From NCBI GenBank assembly GCA_040954595.2, contig CM082587.2, positions 9,176,001 through 9,240,000 on the forward strand: DNA of 64,000 bases, written 5' to 3'. The notes under the pieces were generated by a model that saw only the letters and a list, made by a program, of their open reading frames with translations, was not told the DNA's origin and did not search any database. The stretch's first letter is position 1. Every line of letters begins with the position of its first letter. The translations under genes and the position numbers were made by a program. Of the stretch, positions 38,636-49,131 are shown one piece after another. Origin of the DNA: Balanoglossus misakiensis. Lineage: Eukaryota > Hemichordata.

Positions 38636-39224
38636 GAGAGGTTTAGTTACACGTAAATACGTTCGATCAGTACGCGTAGCGTCATTGTCACGTGATAAGC
38701 AGAGGTCGCGTACGCGTAGAACAGACGTTCGGAACGGCAAGCGACGCTTCTACGCGTAATCATGATTACGTGTAACATTTTTTCGGAATTTCTCGATATT
38801 CTCTCTTTAATTTGAGCGATTGATCTCTGCAGTGCAATTGTGATGTAGCCAGCATCCATGTTATCTAAAAAAATCTGCCATATGTGCTAAAACCGGCGCT
38901 ATTTGGTGTTTTCAAAACATAAACACAAAAATGTATTCCCAAACTACGTTTTCAGTGGACGCCTCGACAAAGACATCGAAAAACTTCACTAAACTATCTT
39001 TCCACTGCAGTCAAGAAACTTATTGCAAGGGTGGTGATCTTAGAGAATATTCATCACTCACAAAATTTATTGAAGTGATAAATATTTGAATTTTCTATTG
39101 TTTTTAAATATTTTTGTTATTCAAAACGGACAACTAAACCGCAAAATTCACGCGTCGCTACGCATACGCGAACGCCACTGCCTGCCGTCAGACGTACGCG
39201 TATTTACGTGTAACTAAACCTCTC
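38636..39224. mobile_element. 589-bp TIR element, tandem copy 1
   Basis: GAGAGGTTTAGTTACACGTA at the left is mirrored exactly at the right; arms reach about 28 bp, and TA flanks each side. The interior is rich in TACGCGTA. A 70-aa minus open frame has no recognisable feature. Copy 2 starts 594 bp later. Confidence 0.85.
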
Positions 39225-39229
39225 TAATA

Positions 39230-39818
39230 GAGAGGTTTAGTTACACGTAAATACGTTCGATCAGTACGCGTAGCGTCATTGTCACGTGATAAGCAGAGGT
39301 CGCGTACGCGTAGAACAGACGTTCGGAACGGCAAGCGACGCTTCTACGCGTAATCATGATTACGTGTAACATTTTTTCGGAATTTCTCGATATTCTCTCT
39401 TTAATTTGAGCGATTGATCTCTGCAGTGCAATTGTGATGTAGCCAGCATCCATGTTATCTAAAAAAATCTGCCATATGTGCTAAAACCGGCGCTATTTGG
39501 TGTTTTCAAAACATAAACACAAAAATGTATTCCCAAACTACGTTTTCAGTGGACGCCTCGACAAAGACATCGAAAAACTTCACTAAACTATCTTTCCACT
39601 GCAGTCAAGAAACTTATTGCAAGGGTGGTGATCTTAGAGAATATTCATCACTCACAAAATTTATTGAAGTGATAAATATTTGAATTTTCTATTGTTTTTA
39701 AATATTTTTGTTATTCAAAACGGACAACTAAACCGCAAAATTCACGCGTCGCTACGCATACGCGAACGCCACTGCCTGCCGTCAGACGTACGCGTATTTA
39801 CGTGTAACTAAACCTCTC
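39230..39818. mobile_element. 589-bp TIR element, tandem copy 2
   Basis: Reads as identical to copy 1 throughout. The two are head to tail, separated only by TAATA. The pair occupies most of the space between CWF19L1 and the TMEM223-like gene. Confidence 0.85.
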
Positions 39819-39955
39819 TAATACTCAAAGTTGACCTTACCTGGGGCAGGGGTCAAAGGTTATAAACAGCGCCCTCGACGTGACCACCATCATGGCTATT
39901 CTTGAAGCGTGAAGACTGTAACTTTACTTGAAAAGAGGCCGAATTCGAAAGAACT

Positions 39956-41233
39956 ATGGCGCAGGCATCCTTGTGCAAGCTTCGAATGGCATCATTAACC
40001 TTGGAGCAGATTACAGGACGGATGGTACGTTGCTACCTCCATTAGCTGCAATGATTGTAGCGGGTGCTCCGGGAATCATTGCAGCTACTCCATGCTACAA
40101 GTCTGTGTGCTCTCGGTGTTACACGATAACGCCGGGAGCACACAGACCTGTACGCAGGGCTACTCCATGCTATGATTGACCACAGTCCCTCTGTAATACA
40201 GGGGCTGTGGATTGATCGATCTCTGTCCTTCCTGCATGGTAACTATTTGCATGGACGTCCATGCTATTTGTATCAGCATGGTCACAACAATGTGGAGTGA
40301 CCGTGGTATCAGTTACTAATCCAGAATGCAAGCTATAAAATCCCTAGTAGAACCTGCTAATTAACTGATGAACTCATCAGCAGATTAAGTTGATAAAATA
40401 AACACCCATGGAACCAATCATTGTAGAATTACAGATATATAATGCAATATGTACAGTGGACTTCATTAATTTATAGTGTGCTTTCTTCTTGGCCCAATCA
40501 AGTCTTACTTTGATTGATTAATTTTAGTGCCTTTCAATTTCAGGTATTTCCCCCCGCTAACAGTCTTTTGTCTATGCAAGTTGTACCAAGAACAACAAAT
40601 TCAAGAACACTAGCTCATCACTTTACCAGGAAAGTCAACAATGCAAAACCACGCCAAGTAGACTTGTCATCACAGGCGCAGTATTCATCATATGATGATG
40701 TCACCAGACTAAGGCAACAGTATGTTAGAGTTGCAGAGCAGCAGAGAGATGGCAAAGACAAGAACATCCTTGTCTATGAAGCTACAGCAACAAAATATCT
40801 TTGGGGTGCCTGTGCTGTCTTCTATGGAAGCTCTGTGTTAGCAATGGGCTTTTTGCCTTACAACATCAACAAGATTTTTTTATCAAGTGGACCGATCCTG
40901 TTCGATCAGAACCAGACTTTACTTGTGACAGTGCTAATAAATCTATGGGTCGTAGCACAACCTCTAGTCTTAAGAATGTTTTCAAAACGATACGTTATTC
41001 GTTGCTATTTTAATAAGGTTACTGATACTTACACATTTATTATGCAATCTTGGTTTCTGCTTTCCAAGAAAGTTAAAGTGAAACCAAGTGAGGTTTTAGA
41101 TGTTTCACAAGGCAGTAGAAATTTTCTAACCAATTCGTTCACCTCATTCTATGCCAATGGAAGACCATACTTTGTTGTTTCTGACCGTTTTAAGCTGCCA
41201 TACTATTACAACCATCTGATGGGATATGAATAA
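39956..41233 (+). CDS. TMEM223: TMEM223-like mitochondrial membrane protein
   Basis: Two exons are proposed: 39956-40024 (MAQASLCKLRMASLTLEQIT and three more residues) and 40544-41233, joined in phase 0 by GT-AG, giving 252 aa. Two membrane segments lie at about 107-127 (WGACAVFYGSSVLAMGFLP) and 147-168 (LLVTVLINLWVVAQPLVL). NILVYEATATKY before the first segment and the C-terminal GRPYFVVSDRFKLP match the layout of TMEM223, an inner-membrane protein involved in cytochrome c oxidase biogenesis. The N-terminus is Ser/Arg-rich, as expected for a mitochondrial presequence. It is arranged head to head with CWF19L1. TMEM70 and TMEM186 are related alternatives. The first exon is inferred from phase and splice site only. 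Confidence 0.65.
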
Positions 41234-41986
41234 GTAACAAAACTGCCTAGTTGACATCAAGCTTATTAAATCACTCTGCCTGCATGCCTGTTTAATCTAC
41301 CACTGTACCAGAAAGCAAATTTGATTTCAGTTCTGTGGGTCCAAGACCGACTTGTTTTGTCTACAGAACCGGCAGGGTACTTGTATGAATGCATGCATGT
41401 ATATATGCATAATTTCTGTGCTTCACAATTCTTGTTGTAATGATCATTTTTTCAATGGTAAAAGTATAGAATAAAAATCTTGTATAATATACACAATAAT
41501 AATACGTCACAACATTTTGTAACATCACATGCACCCACAACACGTAAGGGTGGTGAAGTTGAGGTTTGTTGCTGTCTAGAATCTTATATCACCCAGTATG
41601 GTTTGATAATTTTCAAGCAAAAATGCCAGGTGGGCGTGTACCCAAAAGCCAGTCCAGTCGACTTTTTTTCGCCTTAGGGAATATATTTGAAGTATTTTAT
41701 TGTGTAAAAAATATGTGAAATATTGCAGCTATAGAGGCTTTAACGGTCACAGGCAATGTTTGAAAATGCTCCTACGATAGAGATTTCAACTGGAAATCAA
41801 CGGCATGGCACTGACACTTTTAAAAAAAATTTGCCTGTAGTGTTTCACAATGTTGCAGCTGGGAATTAAGCCCACAAAGTTACTGAGGGTGAACCTATGA
41901 AAACACTAGTGAGCAGACAAGAATACTCACAAAAGTTGTCAATAAAACTGGCATCTTACACAGTCCTATGGAAACAAGGGAGACTT
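41234..41986. other. Intergenic between TMEM223-like gene and copy A
   Basis: 3' UTR of the TMEM223-like gene, then AT-rich sequence. Nothing else recognised. Confidence 0.4.
41470..41475 (+). promoter_or_regulatory. Probable polyadenylation signal
   Basis: AATAAA about 240 bp after the TMEM223-like stop codon, the first on this strand. Confidence 0.5.
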
Positions 41987-42173
41987 TAACACAACGCTGC
42001 TCAGATATTGGCAAATATATTCTGAGTGAAACACATGGCGTATCTTCCATAACTAGAACATGCCATAACACTCAATGGACATCAGATGTAGCTACATGCC
42101 GTAAGTACCTCACAGTTATTACTGATATTGATATAATGTCAATAGTTATGATATGTGTCAATAGTTATGATAT

Positions 42174-44670
42174 AGTGGCGATGTAAATTCGCGTCTTGGT
42201 AATTTGAATGACAATATTGAGCATGTAGATGACATTCCAATTAGGAAGGTCATTGATAATGTCTTTTATGAACGTAAATATAGGAAGGATGCCATTTCTG
42301 AGATTGACTCTTGTTGTATAAGCAATCCAAATGATTTCTGGAACTACGTGAGTAAACTTGGTCCAGCTCGTAAGTCATCTATCCCTCAAGAAGTTTATGA
42401 TAACTCAGGTTCTGTAAGTAACAACTGTCACGACATTTTAAATGTCTGGTATAGAGATATTTCTGCTTTGTATCGTAAGTTAGAAAGTGAACATTTTGAT
42501 GACGAGTTCTATGTAAGAATGCTTCATCATAAGGAAGTCCTTGAACAACATATGAATGACCCTTTATATCTTTGTAACGACGATTTGAATAGGAATTTTA
42601 CCCTGGAAGAAGTTCGGAACGTTGTAATGAAAACAAAGAGGGGTAAAGCCGTGGGTATTGACAACATACCTTATGCAGTATTACAGAATGAGGAATCACT
42701 AAATGTTTTACAAAAGCTCTTTCAAATTTGTTTTGATTCCGGCAAAATTCCCTCTGACTGGAGAAAAGCCATTATAGTTCCAATTCCCAAAGGTACAACT
42801 GATGATCGACGGTTACCACTAAATTATAGGGGGATAAGCTTGCAATCAGTTATTGCGAAATTGTACAGTTCAATTTTAAACAACAGAATTGTTAAATATT
42901 TTGACAAGGAGAATATTTTGGTTGACGAGCAGAATGGGTTTTGAAGTGACAGATCATGTGAAGATCACATTTTCACGCTCACTTCCATTATCAGAAATAG
43001 GCTTTCAAATGGTCTTTCTACTTTTGCTACTTTTATTGATTTAAAAAAAGCCTTTGATTATGTGGATAGATCTGCGCTTCTGTATAAACTATTACTCCAT
43101 GGTATTGATGGCAAAATCTATAGCAGTATTAAGACAATGTACTCTGACACCTTATCATGTGTTAAGGTAAATGATATGTATACAGACTGGTTTACTACAA
43201 ACATTGGAGTAAGGCAGGGAGACAATTTGTCACCCTCTTTATTTTCATTTTTTATTAATGACTTAGCAGTTGAGCTTAAATCATTGAACAAAGGTATTTC
43301 TATTGATAACTGTAATATCTGTATATTGTTATATGCCGACGACATTGTCTTGATTTCGGATAATGAACTTGATATGCAAGCAATGCTTGACCATGTCGAT
43401 AATTGGTGCTCCAAGTGGCGTCTTCTAGTTAATTGTAGTAAATCAAAAGTTGTCCATTTTAGGAAAGAAACCATGATAAAAAGTGCATTTGATTTTCATC
43501 TTGGTGTAAATTCTGTTGAATATGCTCAGAAGTACAAATACCTTGGGATTGTTTTTAAGTGAATTTTTGGATTTTTCTGTTACTTCTGAAGCGTTGTCAC
43601 AAGCTGCCAATAGAGCATCGGGTGCCTTGAATTCAAAAGTTAAAGTTTTGAAAAACTTTGGCTTTGAATCCTATACAAAACTATATAATGCATGTGTTAC
43701 CCCTATACTAGATTACTGCTGTGCAATTTGGGGGTTTAGAAAACATGATAAATGTGATGTAGTCCAAATTCATAGGTTTACTCCAACTCATGCAATTATA
43801 GGTGATACTGGTTGGTACTCTTGTAGAAATCGCAGACATATTAACATGATTCGTTATTGGAATAGGCTTCTGGCCATGGACGAACAAAGACTTACAAAAA
43901 GGGTCTTCTTGTGGGACTTTGCTTTAAATGATTACAATAATTGGTCAAATGAAATCTGTCAGATTTTTGACATTTTAAACGTAGATGTGGAAAACCTATT
44001 GTACATTAATATTCCTATGGTTAAAAGAAAGTTGTTATCAATGCTCGAGTCTGATTGGCTTGAGAATGCTAGACAAAAAGCTAAGTTACGTACTTATATT
44101 CTATTGAAATCTACTTATAGTGCAGAAAGTTATGTTACGTTGAATTTGTCCCGTCGACAACGTTCGTTGACAGCACAAATTCGTGCCGGTGTATTGCCTC
44201 TTCGGATTGAAACTGGAAGATTTCGTCACGAGAGTTTAGATAGAAGGCTTTGTGAATTTTGTCAGAGTAGTTCTATTGAAAATGAGAGTCACTTTCTATT
44301 GCATTGTCCATTTTATGATGATTTAAGGGTATCTTATATGAAATGTCTTACGGATGTACGAATTGGTGATATTCCAGACGTGGAAAAGCTGAAGTTATTA
44401 TTTGAACAAATTAACGTTAGAAACACAGCAAAATATATCGAAAAAGCATTTCTTCGAAGGAAAGAAAGGTTGTATAGGCTCAATTAGCATGCATGATTTG
44501 TACATTTGTCATTGTGTATTGTACACCCATCTTTTTCTATTTTTTGCTTGGATCTTTAAAGTAACATATAAGTCCATTGGGCTGGGAGGTTTTCCTATTC
44601 AGATTATTATCTTCTCTGTAAAGAATTTGTAATTGACCTCATGTCACTATAATAAACTATCTATCTATCT
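42174..44670 (+). mobile_element. 5'-truncated non-LTR retrotransposon
   Basis: A LINE inserted in an intron of copy A. It starts inside the endonuclease (GDVNSRLGNL, compare GDFN-type motifs), runs through the reverse transcriptase and ends with a CTAT repeat tail at about 44650-44670. TATGATA occurs at both borders as a likely target duplication, and the flanks match the uninterrupted intron of copy B near 56040-56060. Confidence 0.85.
42180..44487 (+). pseudogene. LINE ORF2 (reverse transcriptase), decayed
   Basis: Encodes the reverse transcriptase core: RGKAVGIDNIPY, SDWRKAIIVPIPKG, LNYRGISLQS, FIDLKKAFDYVDR, IGVRQGDNLSPSLFSFFIND and the catalytic YADD (LLYADDIVLIS). The C-terminus has a CEFCQ...H...C zinc-knuckle-like element (about 44250-44310). 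One stop codon (TGA at 42942) and one frameshift near 43560 break the frame. The N-terminal part seems to jump from the endonuclease straight to the linker before the reverse transcriptase, so an internal deletion is likely as well. Confidence 0.85.
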
Positions 44671-47605
44671 ATGATAACTGTAGTTAAATATAAGTCTTGA
44701 TGAATCTGTGTTATTATTGCTGATGTGTATGTCTCTCCAGTAAGAGCAATATCTTAACAGTGACTGATGAATTGTAATTACTTGTTATTTGTATGATTAC
44801 ATTGTAGTTATTAATTGACCTGAAAGTGAACAGTCTAATTAGAAGTGATAAACAATAGTGTCTGATTGATTTGGCTTTCATTGTTAAGCCTCATTAGTTA
44901 TATCTTTGAGGAGAAGGCAACATTAAGTTTTTAGCTCTTACATTGCCAATGTATTGGCCTAGGCACATCAAATTTTCACATTTCCTTATTAAAGACTGCT
45001 ATCCTGTTTTCATTTTCATTCAGATCAATCTGTTGGAGAAATCACATGAGAAGGTGGTTCTCCAAGAGAAGTCACAGAAGATGGTAGATTATTCGTTTAT
45101 CCCTTAGAAAATACACTTTTCTATCTGGACTGTAAATCTCTATCACCTCGTGTCAGTCATCGTTCTCTGACTTGGTATAGAGGTAACAAGCGCAAGTCTT
45201 CCTACAGCATAAGAAATGGATACCAGCGACTCAGATTCAAACCTCCAAAAAATAAACACTCTGGTACATACACCTGTTGGTATGGAAGTACAGCACAACA
45301 TTATGTTACTTTTGAAATGCAAGGTATAACACATCAACTTTATCTCATGCCACAATTTTGATATGTTAATGTATAATTTCTTTATACAATATTTTGTGCT
45401 AAGTTCCATTGTGGTCTTGTGCATGCTTGTGGTTGCTACATGAGTTGATGCGATAGGTCGGGATATGAATCCCGTAAACTACATGTCAATTACTTGTACA
45501 ACATGCAATACCACATATGAAACTGATGCATATGAAATGTTGGTGGTTCTTGTGTTGCTCTCTTATGCGGCCAAACAGTATTAGGTGCCTATTGGCTTAC
45601 CAAATTAACCAAGGCTACATACTGGAAGGAGTGAATGAAATAGAATGCGGACCCAATTTTCGATGGTCAGATGGTGTTCCAACATGTAGGAGTAAGTATT
45701 CTATTCGACTTGAATGTTAGTTATTTCATAATTTGTACTTGTTACGTACACTACACATTGTACGTCATTGAAAGATATTTTGAACTGATTCTTCTTTTAC
45801 CAAAATAGATGAGAATGAATGCGGCAACGTCATGTGTGAAGAGTGGGAAATATGCACAGATAGATCTGGTGTAAAAGAATGTGCCTGTCGACCAGCAAGT
45901 CATTGTGTAGAAGGTGATGATGAACATGTCTGTGGCACTGATGGCAGGACATATAGATCACTTTGTCGGTTAAATGCAATACGGTGTTTAGGGAGAGATG
46001 TTCAGAAGTCCTCAGATGGTGTCTGTTCTGGTGGTAAGTCATTTACTGTGCTCCAATTCAATACTTCTGGTCTAAATGTTACAGTATAGTCCTTGCAGCA
46101 AATTTATAGCATACTGTATGCTGTACATATGCAGATGGTTCTTTTTTTCTTGTGAACTTGCTACAAGTTTGCTGCAAACTCCTTGCAGAAAACCTGCAGT
46201 AATGACTCATCAATCATTTGTATTTAGAGATTTTCTTATCTTGTCTGCAGGTACAGGACAACCAGGTAGTGATGAAACAGAGGAGAGCTCTGAAGAAACA
46301 GAAGGTACAGGTGCAATGCATATATTCCCAATATACAATAATTAATCATTAATCTGTTGCATTGTTCCCTTTGGTTATCTATCCAACATCATTCAGAAGT
46401 TCCTTGCGACTTATGACATCATGCAGTAGGTTTCTTCTGAGCCTGTTGTCTAAAGATAGATTTAAACATATGCATATTGTCTAACCAGCACATGTGTACA
46501 TGTACTTTACTGTACATGTGTTCTTTGATGCCTGCTGGCTTGGGTGGAATATGGTTACTATTAAAATGGAGGAATCACACTCATCTTCAATGTTGCCACA
46601 CACATTTGAATCATAAAACTTTATGCATAAGTGAGCATACCAGAAAACTAAATGCATCGTTGTTGTTTTCATTTTCCAGAGAGCTCAGTAGATGAAACCT
46701 TTGTTGGTGGTGAAGAATGTACTCGATCATGTCCTCCAGATACAATTGAGATTGCCTGTGAGCGTGCAAGACAGGGTCATAATTTTGGTAAGTTTCTAAT
46801 TTTGGTTTTATTTTAATTGTGTTTGATGGAGCTAGTCATTCATTCAGGATAGTTTGTATATTACTAGGTCTGTATACACCTATATGTGAAACATTATTCT
46901 TGGAAACGTCAATTCGAGGCTGATCAAACTCCCCCCCCCCCCCCCCCAGCATCCATTCCATGGCAGATGTGCAAACTTTTTCTTTGACATTCATGCAATC
47001 ATATTATTTTTGTGTTATTTCTAATGTTTGGAAATTATAAAAATAAATTATGTTAATACTCTTATTTCACATTGCTTTTCCCACAGTTCTTTTTGGTAAT
47101 CTCTCTCAAGTGTTAGAAATGGAGGCAAACATATTTTACACCTTTGCAGTCAAGAGAAGCATTCCAATAGATGACAGACCCATTCAATTTGTAGAAGTTG
47201 TGCGAGGACCAGTACGGAGACAGAATGGATGTCAGTGTCCACAGATTGAAAACCGAGGGTCAGTCTATGTCATCTTTGGCACAATTGCAACAGATGGTAC
47301 AAGTCAGCTGCAGGTGGAAAGTCATAACTATGCAGCAGTGTTGAACAATGAAGAAATTACACGTCTAACAACAGTGTGCCCAGCTTTGTTCGAATAGAAT
47401 TAGGTGCTCGCAAATTTCCTACTATTGCTCACTCAGAATATTACACAGAGATGATATATTTTTCTGCCACCTGTACAAAACAGTTTGGCGAATATCAAAA
47501 GTTTTTTTAAAAACTGAGTTGTACAATTTAATCTTGAAATTAACATGTCCGTCAGCCAGTGCAACACTCTTTAAACTGAAATGGATCATTCAGCCTCATT
47601 TATTG

Positions 47606-47666
47606 TAGTCTAGAATCTATCCGTTCGTAGTCGCATTCACCCTACGAACGGATAGATTCTAGACTA
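47606..47666. mobile_element. TAG...CTA palindromic element with 9-bp TSD
   Basis: Starts TAGTCTAGAATCTATCCG and ends with its inverse CGGATAGATTCTAGACTA; stem about 25 bp. CATTTATTG occurs immediately before (47597-47605) and after (47667-47675). The same insertion is present in copy B at 59511. Confidence 0.88.
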
Positions 47667-47832
47667 CATTTATTGATGTTTGCTTCGCAAGTTACTCACA
47701 GCTGAAGAAACATAAACATTCAACCAGTTTTCCCAAATACAATGTAACTGTTTACAGTATACATTTACTTAAACGATAAGTTGTATTTCAAAAAAGTTAC
47801 CTGTACATAACCCACAACACACAGCCCACTGT

Positions 47833-47838
47833 AATAAA
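47833..47838 (+). promoter_or_regulatory. Possible polyadenylation signal, copy A
   Basis: AATAAA about 440 bp after the copy A stop codon; the same signal is at 59738 after copy B. Confidence 0.4.
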
Positions 47839-47924
47839 GCAACATTTATTCTTATTAATACAGTCTGTATTTTTAAGATCGCAATAGTCATGGCATGACT
47901 CTGCAGTATCTCTGACAGTAAATA

Positions 47925-48322
47925 CTACCGTTGTCATTTAAGCACCCCGAAACACTGATAAGAACTCCAATATAATTAGCCAGAGTAAACTGAGATTTTT
48001 ATGCTGAAGTCGGCATATGGTTACATTTGCAATGATCATTATGACTGATTACATAGCTCTGTATCAACATGTACCACAGGGGGCATCCTGCTTCAAAACT
48101 GACACTGTGTAAAATCTCTTTACAAATGTGTACACATGTGTTTTAGACATGTTCGAAGCAGGACACCCCCAGAGTGTGTTGATACAGAACTGCTCTAATC
48201 AGTTCTAATGATCAAAACGAACGTAACCAGATGCCGACTTCAGCGTAGCAATCTCAGTTTACTCTGGCTAATTATATTGGAGTTCTTATCAGTGTTTCGG
48301 GGTGCTTAAATGACAACGGTAG
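47925..48322. mobile_element. 398-bp palindromic MITE, TA target
   Basis: Starts CTACCGTTGTCATTTAAGCA and ends with the exact inverse. The first 70 or so bases of the arms match perfectly and similarity continues almost to the centre. Copy B (near 59827) has the uninterrupted site with a single TA, so the insertion duplicated TA as Tc1/mariner-like elements do. It is absent from copy B. Confidence 0.9.
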
Positions 48323-49131
48323 TATATGATACGTTTATGAAAGACTGTGTACACCACTGATACAGATTTGCAAAACAGGAGCTAGAATCTGGAAACATTG
48401 AAGAATTGGTCGGAAGAGTGCTCACTATAAGTTATAAGCATTACGTCATTTCTGGTGATAAAAAACCCTTTGCTATTCCCTCGTTTGAAATTTGTTAGAG
48501 CGTGGTTCACTAATCAGGACCTGAAAATGAATTACAAGAAAGTGTTTAAGTATTTATAGATGTGAAATGGTACACACGTATAGACAGTCAGTAAGATCGT
48601 GTAGAATGCACAATTTTAATGTAGTGTCATATTTGTACGTATCACTTATCTTTGATTGCAGTTGCTTGCAGTAGTTTCCTCACTTTGTTCTATCTGTCCC
48701 GTTGAGGGACCGTTCTGCCATCAATAACATGTTCTTAACATACATGTAAGCATGACAGAGCCAATTTCAAAGTAGTGTGGTGTTTATTGTGTCTGGGTGA
48801 TAATGTAAATGTTTCCAGACAAAATATCAAGTAGACATGTTCATGGAGCTCTGTTTGGAGAAGGGGTTATTCTGAGGTTGTTGGATCAAATTTGAGGTCA
48901 GCTTAAATGCCTATTATAAACTTGTTTATTTTCACTTCCTGCTTTCTGATATATGAAAGCTCGTAAAATGAGAAGTACCACATGGTGCAAGAGATAGTAT
49001 CAGGTTGTTGACTGCACTTCCTTATTTCTAAAAACATGAAACTGGATCTGTATATATTGTGTCCATCCTTTATGGTGCCTTGATTAGAAGGGCAACTGCG
49101 ACAGTACCGGTACGTTCTGATGATAGGTAGG
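48323..49131. other. Intergenic, 5' of copy B
   Basis: Non-coding, closely matched by 59830-60714 upstream of copy C. It should contain the promoter of copy B. No element recognised beyond the shared sequence. Confidence 0.45.

Larger units (their letters stand above)
41987..47397 (+). pseudogene. CCP-Ig-Kazal-NTR gene, copy A (pseudogene)
   Basis: Paralogue of the gene at 49132-59299, broken in several ways. It begins inside a CCP exon (41987-42100, donor kept, 5' half missing). A LINE sits in the next intron. The Ig exon 45024-45323 carries an in-frame TGA at 45047-45049, where the intact copy has TGG. About 720 bp are then deleted, removing one whole CCP exon and half of the next (remnant about 45607-45691). 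The Kazal (45809-46033), acidic linker (46251-46304) and NTR exons (46680-46787, 47087-47397) are intact and nearly identical to copy B, with borders and phases kept. The 3' exons might still be transcribed, but the full protein cannot be made. Confidence 0.85.

Noticed and set aside
38647-39453. Two identical 70-aa minus frames in the tandem MITEs
   Set aside because: They lie in the element body and end in the inverted repeat. No recognised domain, and codon pattern follows the TACGCGTA repeats.
42204-44487. A host gene encoding reverse transcriptase
   Set aside because: It has a stop, a frameshift, a repeat tail and a target duplication inside an intron, so it is an inserted LINE.
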